The notes beneath the pieces are model-generated. The model saw nothing but the letters and a program-made list of their open reading frames with translations, was not told where the DNA came from and did not search any database. 64,000 nucleotides of DNA from Ulva prolifera (taxonomy: Eukaryota; Chlorophyta; Ulvophyceae; Ulvales; Ulvaceae), in NCBI GenBank assembly GCA_023078555.1, contig CM041198.1, forward strand, positions 1,266,856 through 1,330,855, given 5' to 3'. The position numbers and the translations under genes were made by a program. This document shows positions 37,597-49,126 of the stretch, one piece after another (position 1 is the first letter of the stretch; each line of letters begins with the position of its first letter).

Positions 37597-38010
37597 TTAT
37601 TCTTGATGTCTTGCGTGCATTGGGCATGTTGCCGTAGCGTTGGGGGGCTTCTGAACGGCTTTGGGGAGAATCGGGCTTTTTCGCCAAAAGGGCTGCTTCT
37701 GTTGGGGAGGCTCCCCAACGCCGAGATCGTACACTACGATTGCCCAATCGACTGAGACAATAGTGGAAACCTTCCCCAATGTGTCAAATTCGCGGTGGAT
37801 TTTGCGCGCCCACCGGGGTCCCACCATGTAGCGGGAGTGCATGACCCCCTGGACAGGTCCGTCATCGGGGATGTCGTCGGAAGCGCCATAGTATATGCAC
37901 GTATTTTGGCCGCGAAGGCATTCCTGGCCATCCTTTTGATAGATCAAGTAATGATAGTGTTTCTGCTGCTGCTTTACTGCTCGTGCGGCTGACTTCCGTG
38001 GACTGTCCAA
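37597..38010 (-). CDS. Hypothetical protein, 137 residues, in repeat-rich DNA
   Basis: A single uninterrupted frame from ATG at 38010. The N-terminus is basic and Gln-rich (MDSPRKSAARAVKQQQKHYH), then YLIYQKDGQECLRG, DDIPDDGPVQGVMHSRYMVG and VSTIVSVDWAIVV. The last third runs through the GTTGGGGAG module and is probably not original coding. The centre is duplicated in inverted form at 35.9 kb. No family is recognised; it may belong to a mobile element. Confidence 0.45.
   Translation of the reverse strand: MDSPRKSAARAVKQQQKHYHYLIYQKDGQECLRGQNTCIYYGASDDIPDDGPVQGVMHSRYMVGPRWARKIHREFDTLGKVSTIVSVDWAIVVYDLGVGEPPQQKQPFWRKSPILPKAVQKPPNATATCPMHARHQE
37661..37711 (+). repeat. About 50-bp module, copy 2
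   Basis: TTGGGGAGAATCGGGCT, TTCGCCAAAAGGGCTG and GTTGGGGAG in the same order and orientation as at 36059, lying inside the inverted right arm. Confidence 0.6.
37731..37849 (-). repeat. Inverted duplicate, right copy (119 bp)
   Basis: Partner of 35927-36045, read on the minus strand. The pair is separated by about 1.7 kb. Confidence 0.85.
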
Positions 38011-39945
38011 GCTAGCGAGGGTGGCGAGGGCACACGGTACGTGTCAGCACCGGTTTTCAGCCAAACTCGGGGTCGCATGGGGCGTGCGTCACGCGACACC
38101 ACTGACCACACCGCCACGCCATGCACTCCACGAGATCAGTGTTGACAACTGGATTGCAGATTCGCGAAGCACGCAAAAAAGCTGCTGGTGAATGCATTCG
38201 ATTTGTGAGACTGAGTGCACAGCAACTTTCAGCACCGAAAATGGTGAAGCACACACATGTTCGGGCTCGATAGCACAGGCAGAATAGCTGTTGGAGCTGG
38301 TGTGCAAGGATTGAGGCTCAGATTCGGACAGGAGATCACTTGAGGTATATGTGAAGTGCTGATCGGGCGGATTTTGGTCGAGCTGCATGTTGGTTGTTTG
38401 GCCTTGAGGCTGCGAATTTTCACAACACAACATCAGTGGTAATGCACTCTGGGGTATCACAGTGGCCTGCCGCAAACATCCTTGCACTGAGAATTGAAAA
38501 AGTCAGTTTTTGGGCATATTTGGAGGTGGACAGCACCACACATGGATCCCACCTGCCACATAATTTACATGTGCTACTCGAGTAGCACTTGTATGATCAT
38601 ACAAGTGCCAGGCAAGCCAGCAAGCTGCTGGAATTGGGGGCTGGCATGGCGGGCTCGCTCGGCATCACTCTGCTGAGTCATGCCAAACCTGGATGTGAAC
38701 ACAACGAGTTTGGCAGAAAACCAGAGTCAGAATAATATGGGCGCTAAAGGCGGCGGAGGCGGGCAGCACCGCGAAACCAGGCCCTAGGGCTGTGTGTATG
38801 GACGCTGATTCGGAAGAGATCCTTGTGCTGTAATTGTCTGCACCCATCAACTCTTCTGTATCACTCGGGGCTGTGAAAGTCGCTGTATAATGCATGCAAC
38901 CGGCACAGACTGCAGCAGCATGTGAATTCACGGGGCTGTGTTGCGCGGCATGCCGGTCTGAGTTGTGGCCTCATCGACTCAGTGGATCGCGAGGCCCCAT
39001 GGGCTGTGCACAGCTTTCAGTCCACCGCATGCACATGTCGGACAGCTGCTCAGGCATCACACACCCACGTACCCCGTCGTACCCCGTCGTTGCTGCCTTT
39101 GTCCTTGCAACACCCACGTACCCCGTCGCCACTGGCGCGAACAGCATGCATGCATGGTCCATGGATCATGATCTGCAGGTACTACTAGTACCGCTGTGGT
39201 ACTGCTGTGTCCCTCCGGAGCCGTTTATCTGACAGAGAAGCACACTCACACCCTCGGAGTGGGTGTGTCGTTTGTGGGCTTGGGAACATCATTGCGATGC
39301 ATTGGTAGGTTGTCACGGCCTCACGCCTACTCGTAGCGCTGCGCGGATCCAATTTCGAGTGCACTTGAAGCCACGTGGCTGCGAGGTGTTAGAAATAGTT
39401 TGTGCTATCGCGGTGAACCGGTGCGTGCGGTGCGGTCTCCGAGACACCTGCCGAGAAACCTAGGCCTGCCTCTCCGGCCTGCTCCTTGCAGTCCGGAGAG
39501 ACTGGACATGTGCACAACGTTACCGGCCTCGCCGTCGGTTCAAATTCCGTGTGTACTGTACTCTTCATGTCTTCCGGAACAGGCGTGACGTGGCGTGGCG
39601 AAAGTGAAGTAGAGATGTTTGCGGAGTACTTGCACACTTTCATGGACTCGGTGCATACCTGCATCGGCACGTGCGACGCTGTCAGCGATCGTAGGTGTGT
39701 CGCGAACGTGTGTACTGGCCATGTGCGATCGCACGCTTACTTTTACGGCGCATGCGCCATGCATGTGCATGCAATCACACCGTTACGTATCCCATGCACT
39801 CCTATGGCGAGCGCTATCTAGCTGCGGACGCCCGCTCCGATGGATTCAGCCGAATTCAGCGCGCAGCGAGCAGATGTCGATCTACACTAGAGATAGCGCT
39901 CTCATCTCGCTACCGCTGGCCACGAATTTTATATACACATACACA
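38011..39945. other. Gene-poor stretch
   Basis: No supported gene. The minus-strand frame at 38487-38089 (132 residues, Ser/Gln-rich) has no motif. GTACCCCGTCG occurs three times around 39068-39128. TTTGTCCTTGCAACACCC near 39097 belongs to a dispersed short motif described under findings. Confidence 0.45.
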
Positions 39946-39967
39946 AAACTCACGGCGCCGTGAGTTT
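39946..39967. repeat. Perfect 22-bp palindrome
   Basis: AAACTCACGGC directly followed by GCCGTGAGTTT with no spacer. It stands one base before the next palindrome and about 570 bases upstream of the heme peroxidase start codon. Confidence 0.9.
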
Positions 39968-39968
39968 G

Positions 39969-40002
39969 TCTCTGCCAAGGGAGCCGGCTCCCTTGACAGA
40001 GA
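39969..40002. repeat. 34-bp palindrome with one mismatch
   Basis: TCTCTGCCAAGGGAGCC followed directly by GGCTCCCTTGACAGAGA; 16 of 17 pairs match and there is no spacer. Confidence 0.9.
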
Positions 40003-40534
40003 TACAAAGGCCTCACGAAGCAAACAATTGGAAGCAAAGCTCGCCCCTCACACGCACAGCCAATCAACATGTAACAGAATCGGCAAGACAGGGACATCAC
40101 AGCCCGTATCATAATGTGATCACAGCACACCCCCAACTCACGTGTGATGACGAGCCTGCCCCCGCTCGTACTAAGCCCTGAGCCGCATGCGCAGCCTCAC
40201 ACGTGCGCCCATCGCGATCTCTTCAACTCGCGTGTACATGCAAAGGACGTACGCGGGTTGCACTTCATGCATCCCCCATAATACATATATGCGTCGCAAA
40301 GCCAGCCGCAAACATCAAGCACCCGACCTCGTTGACCGTCTCCACCGTCTCCACGCTCGCCGGGCGAGCTGCAGCGTGCTTCAGTAGCTATAGCCACAGC
40401 ATCTCAGCCCGAATCCGAGAGTCAGCGGCAGTCTCTGCATCAGTGTCAGTACACGACGTAGCGCGGCCATACGCTGTCTCGCCATTATAACGAGTTTCGC
40501 AGCCAGTTGAAATTTGTCACCGTTCGGCTGCAGG

Positions 40535-43500
40535 ATGCCTGCTCAACCCAGACCGTTTCGCACGTTTGCGCTCCCAGCGACAGCCGGCCTGCTGCTGCTC
40601 GCCAGCGCTGCGCAAGCCGCCGGCCAGGACTCAGCCTTTCCAGCAGACGCGGCCATCGAAATTGGGACTGATGAGGTCTCGGCGATGGCCGGTGCCTGCG
40701 CGGAGAACGTGGACGGCGAGGGGCTGTCGAGAGACGATGTCTGCTCCATGCCGCGGGTGATCACCCCCCGCTATGCTGACATGTACTCCCGACGCCCGCA
40801 GCCAGCGCTGGAGCTGAGAAGGCAGGAGCTGATCCCTGTGGGGCCCTTCATCCGCACCTGCGAATGCAGCAGAGTAAAGACCGTGGTACGTGCCACGCAC
40901 CAGTATAAGTGCCAGCTCAGTGCACTGAACGCGCACGCATGCTCAAACATTCATGATATGCATGCATGCATTGCCACATGTGACCGTGGTGCACCGTCAC
41001 GCCTACATGTCTGGAAGACCAGTACCGTTGAGCGTGCGTGGTGTACTCGATAACATCTCCAAGGCAGGTGTGACGTGGCGTGCGTGCATGATGGCCCTCT
41101 GCACATATACAACCAAGCTAGAGCTTTTTCCGGGTGGCTGTGTTTGCCTGTGGAGTCATGCCGGTACATGGGCAAGGCTGCTGTGTGATTCATTGACCAG
41201 CTGACTAGTCGGGGATCGCGGGATGTGGCTGCGGCCGCGGCTAGCAGGCATTTCCTGAGGGAGGATTTGTGCAGTACATGAACGACAGTCCTGTACTACT
41301 AGTAGTGGGCAACGCGCTTGCGTCTGTGTCATCGCAGCAGGGTAGCTAGTGCAGAGACATGTTGGCAGTCTGGGCCTGTCATCTCGCAACAGCGGTGGCT
41401 GCACGAGTACTCTTGGCTGTGTATGTGTGCAACGTTGATCCGCAAGAAACTCATGTCCTATACGTTCCCGCATCTGTTGACTACTCTTTTACATAGCTTG
41501 AGCGTTGAAGCAGTCCGCACGTGCACGGTACCCGGTACCGGAACCATGTGAATGTATGTTGATGTTGATTCGGATGAGATTCGGTTTCAGCGTTTGTTTT
41601 CTCCAGTTCACTCTTTTGTAACTAAGGTACCGGAACCCCTGCGCTCAGCCACGGGACAGCATGCAAATCTGCTCCTATGTCAACAATTTCAAATCGCTCA
41701 GCACCTGTCTACAGTGCTAGTGCTAGCATTGAGGAACAGCTCCCAGAGCAGAAGCGTCTGTGCTCTTCAAATTCAACATCATTGCCCCCGTGAACACAGG
41801 TCGGCGTCCTGCATGACAATGGCTGCCTCGTAGGGCAGCCTGTGCATAGCGATATCGATCCTGCAGCTGTCCCGGCCTGAGTTTTTAAGGTGAACACGTG
41901 CTGCAGTTTGTGGATGACATCCGCGACATCAGCGACCAGTTCAGCGCTGACGGCAACGCCGAGAGCTCTGCCGGCCTGTCCAATATGGTCTGGGGCTTTG
42001 GCCAGTTCCTTGGTGCGCCTCCATAACAATGCATTAGTAGCCACACCCCTGGCCACGCCCTGCCAAGCAGCTGGTCTGCCGCCCCTCGTCAACAATGATA
42101 ATCACTGGATTGTGCATGGTGACTGGGATCTGTGATGTCGATTGATTGGCTTGTTGGCTTGTCAGAGAGCATGAGCTACCAGTCCCACGCATACAGTGCA
42201 TCTGCCTGCATGCATGGGCACCTGCTGCAGCTCGAGCTGATCAGGCTGTCATGTTCTCTACTATAGCATAGTCATCTGGATGATCGGCGATACACACATG
42301 CATTGACTGTGCCGGGCCTGCAGCTGTCGTTTAAGGCCTGCAGCGATCGTGCCAGCCCTGCTCAACGGCTCACCGGCCTCGGCGTACGGTCATGTTCACT
42401 GCCCAATGCATGGCAACACGTTCCGCTGTTCTGGAGCCTGGAAAACAGCTCCCGTCCCGGAGCCATCCTGCCCACATCATGAAATCCCAAACAGCCTTCA
42501 CGCTCGAGCTCCAAACACAGCAGCAAGATCTCAAACTTGCTCAGCAGTAAGTGTCGAGCCTCCGCACTGACTCATGGCGCTCGCTGACACGATTTCTGCG
42601 CCGATCATAATCAGCTGCGCCCCTGCTGCAGACCACGACCTCGCTCTGTCCATCGAGGACGAGAGCAGCGCGACAATCGACGTCGAGACGGACACCGACG
42701 TCATGGAGCTCCACCGTTCCGTCACCACCAACCGCGCCGGCTGTAAGAACAACCTCAATGTCCACACCCCCCTCGTCGACGCCGGCCCCGTCTACGGCTC
42801 CGACCGCGCCTACCTCCGCTCCACCCTCCGCGCCCCCGGCTCCTGCCGCCTTCGCGCCGCCGAAGGCGACTTCTTGCCGGTCACGACCTCCGCGGACGCG
42901 AATGGCATGTTCTCGTTCATCGCGGGCGACGTGCGCGTGTCGGAGCACGCGTTCCTCGCCGCGCAGCACACGGTGTGGCTGCGGGAGCACAACCGCCTCT
43001 GCGAGGTGGTGGACGCCACGGCGCGGTACGACAACATGAACGCAGACCAGAAGTTTGACCTCGTGCGGAACGTGGTGATTGCGAAGATCCAGGAGGTGGT
43101 GCTGAAGGAGTTCCTGCCGGCGCTCGGCATCAGCCAGGCGGACCTCGAGGGTGCAAAGCCCCTGACCAACCGGAACGGGATCTCGGTGGAGTTCAGCATT
43201 GCGTACCGGCTCGGGCATGACCTCATCGGCAACAACATTGGCGGAATTGACTTTGCAGATACCTTTGGCTCAGAGGTGCCCCCCCCCCTTCCGCTCGGTC
43301 GTTGCCGGCGTGGCGTTCCGGCGTGCTGCCAGGTTAATGCCACATTTGACGTGCTGTGCACGCTGTGTGTGCTAGGTGATGGGTCTGCATTAGCACGCTC
43401 GACAACCTGGGCCCGCCGGTGGTGCAGCGTTGCAATCCCACACTTGCATGCCCATCTCCATCTTGATCAAGGTCCTTGACAGATTCCTGCTGCCAATTCT

Positions 43501-44628
43501 GTCTTCCAACTGAACTTGACACACAAGTCCTGATTCCCTGCGTTCCTGATTTCAAATATAGGATCGACCCTTGAAACCGGCAGATGTTCGCGCTAATCCC
43601 AACCCTGAGTCTTTCGTTTCCAGCTCTGAGTATTCGCAATGCATGCAGAGGGTCCTGCTGGACGTGAGCGGCCCGCCCTCCGCGCCGTCCGTGAAGTACA
43701 AGCCCAACGCCAACAGCCTCATCAGCAACATCATGCTACAGCTGTCCACCACCCGCGCCAACGAGATCGACGGCCGGCTGTCCGACGCGTTGCGCAACTT
43801 CCTGTTTGGCCGCGACCAGGGCGAGGACCTCGCGGGCCGCAACATCTTCCGCGGCCGCGATCTCGGCGTGCCCACGTACGGCGGCCTCGCAAAGTGCTTC
43901 GGCCTCAAGCCCGACGCCACCGTGCGCCCCTCTCACCACCGCGAAAGCCGCCCAGAATAGTCTGGTCCTGCTGGGAGGAGATGTCTGGTTCGTGATATCG
44001 TGTGGGACTGGAAATTGGCTGCAACGCTTGGTTGTCTACTGCATGGGGTGCTCTGTTATGCAATGGCCCGAGCTCAAGCAGTGTTGTACTGCTCTTATCC
44101 CGCTACAAGTAAGCCACCAGCTCCATCAGCTACAGATTAAAATGCAGATGTAGCTATGGCGAGGCCCCAGTCCCGGCGGATGTGGCCGCCCGGACGCTCG
44201 CAGCTGTAGCACCCGGGCTGCATACAAATCGCTCGACCATCAGCGCATCGTGTACAGCATTGCAGCTGCACGAGATCGCCGCGGGAATTGGCCTTGCAGA
44301 GAAAGGGCGTACTTACTGAAGCTGAGAAGACATGTTCGACCTACACTGACGTGCAGCTGTGGTGCAGGTGGAGGCAGAGACGCCAGACGCGTGGCTCGGC
44401 CTGCTGCGCGAGCCCAAGGCCGCGAAGGGCGACCCCCTGCCCCCCACCCTCCGCGCCATCATGATCGAGCAGTTCCATCGGATCTTCTTCGGCCGCCGCG
44501 GCCGCTACTGGCGCAACCGCCTGCGCAAGGTCGGGGGATTTGCAGAGGAGATTGAGAGCGGGTCATACGCGACCGTCATCTCTGCCAACACCGGCGCCCG
44601 CGTCTCCGGCAACGTCTTCAAGGCGTAA
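40535..44628 (+). CDS. Secreted animal-type heme peroxidase
   Basis: Member of the animal peroxidase (myeloperoxidase/peroxidasin) superfamily, oxidising substrates with H2O2. Five in-phase exons: 40535-40885, 41907-42012, 42632-43275, 43631-43921 and 44368-44628; 550 residues. An N-terminal signal peptide is clear (ATAGLLLLASAAQAAGQ). The distal heme motif QFLDHDLALS spans intron 2, near residue 152. The catalytic Arg and heme-linking Glu are in HTVWLREHNRLCE near 270. The proximal His is in YRLGHDLIG near 346. NIFRGRDLGVPTYGG matches the family motif near the C-terminal half, and the end has IMIEQFHRIFFGRRGRYW. It has no extra domains (no Ig, LRR or EGF). The exon 4 acceptor has an alternative 18 bases downstream in the same phase. 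Next TGTAA is 20 bases after the stop. Confidence 0.92.
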
Positions 44629-44647
44629 GCCCTGTGTGTCCGAGCGA

Positions 44648-44652
44648 TGTAA
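44648..44652 (+). terminator. Possible TGTAA poly(A) signal of the heme peroxidase
   Basis: TGTAA 20 bases after the stop codon, consistent with green-algal 3' end signals. Confidence 0.5.
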
Positions 44653-45180
44653 GCGACATCAATGGACTGCGACGTGAATAGGGGCCACTGCGTGAGGGGC
44701 AGGTCTCATGGCGAAACCACGGAGCGGCAGGTTCAGATACAGAAAATCTGATAGTGGTGAAAGCGAAGGCGCTCCGTAGCCGTAGAGCACACAGCGTGGC
44801 CAGGAGGTGGCGCTGTTTGAAAATGCAGCCATCTCTCAGCTCATTCGTCCATGATTAAATAAACCGAGGGAGGGATTCTTTGGCAGTAGTCTCGTTTGCA
44901 TGGATGTTGTGAGTGTGGAAGGCAGCTTTGCGTGTGATGTGTTTTCGATGCTGCAAGCGCTGATGTTCAGCTGGTTGTTTAGTGTGCTAGCGGATGATGT
45001 CGGTCAGTGAGGGCGGATATGTGAGATGGTACATGTATGGAATCGTAGTGTTGCTTTGGTCTCGTTCATGCTTCTGTAAAGCAGGTGGAACACAACACAC
45101 TACCACAGCTCCACATCAGTAAAATCATATTTACTTTTCCTTGACATCAGCGTCAGGACTGAGCCCTCTTGCAAAGCTAC

Positions 45181-45523
45181 CTACCGAACCACCACAGTCA
45201 CCAGTGCCACCCCAACCACTAGTCCCAGCTGCATGGGCAGCTGCGGCACAGCCTCACGATACACTCCCAGCCGCACGACCCTGTGGCTCACACCCCCTGT
45301 GCAGGTGTCATCTCCATTTAGTTGTGACTGCACCTCATCAAGTTGAATACATGCCTGCTTGATGCTGTGCATGCTGGGGGTGCTGTGGACAGCCCCGACG
45401 GAATTACCTCGGCTACCCAGACGGTGCGCCTCCAGCCGATCCCGCATCGTGACCAGCGCGCTCAGCGCGCCCAGCGCGCGCAGCGCGCCCAGCGTGCGCA
45501 GTGTGCGTGACATAGGTGAAACA
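45181..45523 (-). CDS. Hypothetical tail-anchored protein, last two exons
   Basis: Two exons fit by phase: 45523-45408, with a donor after CGAG, and 45296-45181 after a CACAG acceptor. The first reads LRTLGALRALGALSALV from a GCGCTG-rich repeat, then TMRDRLEAHRLGSRG. The second reads GVSHRVVRLGVYREAVPQLP and ends with a hydrophobic tail LGLVVGVALVTVVVR and a stop. The layout suggests a C-terminal membrane anchor, but it matches no SNARE or other family I know. Upstream exons could not be fixed. Confidence 0.3.
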
Positions 45524-47995
45524 CTGTGGCATCGCTTGAGGACATGGCGCGAGTGCTATCCGGCAGATGGTGCGTGAGCTGTCAAAGGCAGCTGCGGGTG
45601 GCCGTGCGAGCCCGGGCGGTAGATCCTGAGAGCGTTCCCGCAGCATCTCTGGCGTGTGGAATGTATCTGCTGAATCTGAGGCAGCAGGCTGAATAGTGAC
45701 CGCCACAAGGCCCTGTGATGCGGTGCCAACTGCGTGGCGAATTCGACAGTACCGCCAAGCGAGCGAACGTGCTGCCCGCAGTGAGGACTGCGCTGTGTGC
45801 TGTAAAACGTGCACTGTGCCGTGGGGCGAGTGAACGTGCGCGCCGCAGCGGGGGCCAGGGAAGGCCGCCCTGCCTCGGCCGTGGAGCTGTACCTGGAGAC
45901 TTGGAGCGCCGGTGATGGGGTTTTTTTTTTTGGCGTGGTGGGTGTCGCGTGCGTGGGTGTCTGTGTGTTTGCTTCGTCTGTTTGCTTCTTTCGCGGTGCT
46001 GCCCGCCTTGCTGCCTTTGTCCTTGTAACACCTGGAGACTCCCCGCCCCCAGTGGACTGAGTGGTGCAGCCTGCGGGGTTCTGTTCTGCGAGGGCTTGCG
46101 CCGTGCCTGGAGACAATTACATTCAGGGCGTGTGTCCAGTCCTGACGGCTCGGCAGCGCTGGTGATGCCAGCATGGCACAGGCACAACGCCGATGCAGAG
46201 GCGTTTTGCTTTGTGGATGGCCGTGGTAGCACACCGCCGTGGCCATGGGAGCACACCGCCGTGTCTCGCCTGAGGTCTCGGCAGAGCTCTCATCTCTGCT
46301 AGCGGAGGCGCCACCAGCAGGGCCAGCTGCTGCAGGTGTGCGCCGGACATCGCTCCTGGTGGACTCGACTCTCACGGCGTTGCGCCGTGGAGCTGATTGG
46401 GACGCAGCCTAGGCGTGGCAGTGCACGCTCGCCAGACGATTCGGCTTGAAAGTGCATTACGGCCGTGCTTGTATAGCTGCTCATGACCAACACGTGGAGC
46501 TAATTGCAGTGGATGGTGGGCTCTGGATGCTATCTGGGCGAACGTGCCGGGACGTCCTCTGATCGGCCTCTGAGAGCAAGTTCGTGATGAGCGGTTGTGT
46601 ACGATTCAGTGCGATTATCATGCGTGGTGGTGACATCTGCAGCTCGGAGTTTGTGTATGCTACACAAGGCCAGTCGGAGAGTTGCCAATCTCAGGCAGGT
46701 TGATGACCTAGGGCTGTGCTTTCTTTCACCTCCATCGACACCGGCATCATATGTCAACACATCAAACACATCAAACACATCACGGGCCTTGTATGGGATG
46801 GTGCAGTGAATGTTGCGACTCCCGTCAGCAGGTACATGTGCTCTCCACACAGATACTTGTTGTGGGTTGCTCTGGCACAGATGGCAAGCTAGCTCATGTA
46901 CACGCTCTACTGACTCAGGGTGTGTGTGGCGGTGCATTTGAGAGGGTGCAGGGGGCCTGCAGCTTGTGGCTTGCGAGTTTCTGGGGCGAAACTGGGGTGA
47001 CCAGGATTAGTGTTCTTCTGTGGTGTTATCGTAAGGGCTTGGGATTTGCTTAATGTGACGGTGTTGTGCTGTGCGGATACGTTGCCTGCGCGGAAATCTG
47101 TCTCTCTGACTTTGTCCTTGTGAAGACAGGTGCAGTTTGACTGCGCTGAGCTGGAGCCTGTACTCGTGCACCGCCTGGCTAGCAGCAGGCTGTACAGCAA
47201 GCTTTCTCATCAGGAGACCCAGCAAGACTGAGTGAGTCAGTGTCGTGATCACTCGAGTCGCTGGAGCTGACGCCAGAGCAGGCCGCGCCTGGCGCCTGGT
47301 GGTCTGGTTTGTCCTGAAGCACAATGGCATCGCACTTTCGCCACACTCGTGCAAGACTGCAACGTGCACTCTCCTTCATTGGCGTCCTTGCTTTCGCAAA
47401 TTCAAAGATTGGCGGAGGACAGGCGGGATGGGCGATTGCTTTGACATTCTCGGACACGCATGTTGCCATGCTGAAGGCCGACCTCTGTTGCTGATGTGAC
47501 TATGAAACTGCAGTTCGCCTGGTCCAGGTGAACTAGCATCATCAACGACGAGGTACTGTGTAGAGCATCCGGATCCGCGACAGGGGCATACGTACGTCAA
47601 TGTCAGAACAGGATGTGAATCGGCGAGTGCTCACATTGACGTGCAGGCATGATGCATCCATGGCCGAAGAGATCCGGAACTCGAAAACATGTACGCTCAG
47701 GGGCTGCTGTTTCATGCGATTGCTTACCGCCCAGTAGTGCAGCAGTTTGGGCGTCAACAGAGGCCAGTCGATTCGTGCACCTTCCGCCACACAAACACGG
47801 AGGCGAGAATGTATATCATGCCCGTTCCGCATCGTGTCAGCTTGAATATCCGTGAGTGTCGACCTGTGACTACAATGTTCATCCGGCAGAATTTTTACAC
47901 GTAGCGATGGTTGAATGCGCTCACAGCGTGCTGCATAGCAGGTGGATCAAGTTTGATAAACACGTTGCGGCTTAAGTTGTATAGTGTCATTGATC
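45524..47995. other. Unassigned stretch upstream of SKI8
   Basis: Open frames on both strands (for example minus 47469-47179 and minus 47832-47542) have plausible composition but no motif and no consistent splice chain. Earlier exons of the tail-anchored candidate may lie here. A T11 run is at 45920, and TTTGTCCTTGTAACACC at 46016 is another copy of the dispersed motif. Confidence 0.35.
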
Positions 47996-49126
47996 ATGAG
48001 GTGTACAGTACGCTGTATCGAAGAACACGCACATGAAGAGTGCGCGTGGACTTGCTGTTGGGTGCCCGAGAGCAATACGCTCTTAACTGGGTCGGGAGAT
48101 GAGACTGTGCGATTGTGGACTGCGACTCACGATGAAATCAGGCATGATAAGACTATCAGTGGCCTGGCGGGATGCACCCTCGGGGTAGTCTCCGTCAGCG
48201 TTGATTTGACCGGCCAATGGGCCGCTTCAAGTGCACTGGACAGCTATGTCCGTGTATGGTCACTACAAAACGACACCGAGCAGCGGGCCTTGCTAGAGTC
48301 GATGCCAACAGAAGTCTGGGATGTCAAGTTCTGTCCAGTGCGAGACAAGTGCATGATCGCTGCTGCCGGTGGCACTCTTTCGAAGGTCAAGCTGTGGGAT
48401 ATCACCGACATGGACGGGAACGCGAAAACTCCAGCACCAGACCCTCATCTGTTCGACATCGTACGTCTTATAATGCTCAACAGCCTGTGTTGTTGTATGT
48501 CTGGGGTATCAAATGGAGTCTCATACGCACTGAGGATCCTGGCGTCATGCAGGCAAAAACAGCCCATGCTGCTGAGCAAGAATTCCTGTTGAGTGTTGCA
48601 TTCTCTCCTGATGGTCGTACGATGGCTTGTGCAAGTATGAGTGGAATCATCTATGTTTTCGACTTGGAGACGAAGCAACAAACACTCGCTCTCACAGGCC
48701 ATTTCAAGCCAATCAGATCGATTGTCTTCACTCCAGGTGACCAGCCCTCTTCAGTCCCCACATAAACGGTGACAGCATTGAAATTCACTTCAAAAAATGT
48801 ATGCTTTTGCAGATTCGAAGTTCATCCTCAGTGCATGTGATGACATGCAAGTCCACATGTATGATGCGCATTCCGGAAATCTGATCGAGGCATTCTCCGG
48901 GCACGAATCCTGGGTTCTTGGGGTAGATGTGCATCCAAACGGGGTCCACTTCTGCAGCAGCTCCAGTGACCACTCGGTGAAATTATGGGACATTTCGCAG
49001 CGCACCTGTGTGGGCACGATCAAGGAGCACCGGGACCAGGTCTGGTCTGTTGTATTTAGCTCAGATGGCTCAACGCTAGCTTCATGTGGTGATGATGGCC
49101 GCTTGATCACCTACAACATCCAGTAG
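47996..49126 (+). CDS. SKI8: WD40 protein SKI8/WDR61
   Basis: Shared subunit of the cytosolic SKI complex (mRNA decay with the exosome) and, in many eukaryotes, the nuclear PAF1 complex. Three in-phase exons: 47996-48460, 48553-48736 and 48813-49126; 320 residues (human 305), all WD40 propeller. Blades are visible from LLTGSGDETVRLWTATHDE, through LGVVSVSVDLTGQWAASSALD, LLSVAFSPDGRTMACASMSG, PIRSIVFTPDSKFILSACDD, GHESWVLGVDVHPNGVHFC, SSSSDHSVKLWDISQRTCV, to HRDQVWSVVFSSDGSTLAS and a stop after LITYNIQ. The order and the last blade match WDR61 rather than generic WD40 proteins. The start is the ATG just before the first blade; the short N-terminus agrees with the family. TGTAA lies 83 bases after the stop. 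Confidence 0.92.
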
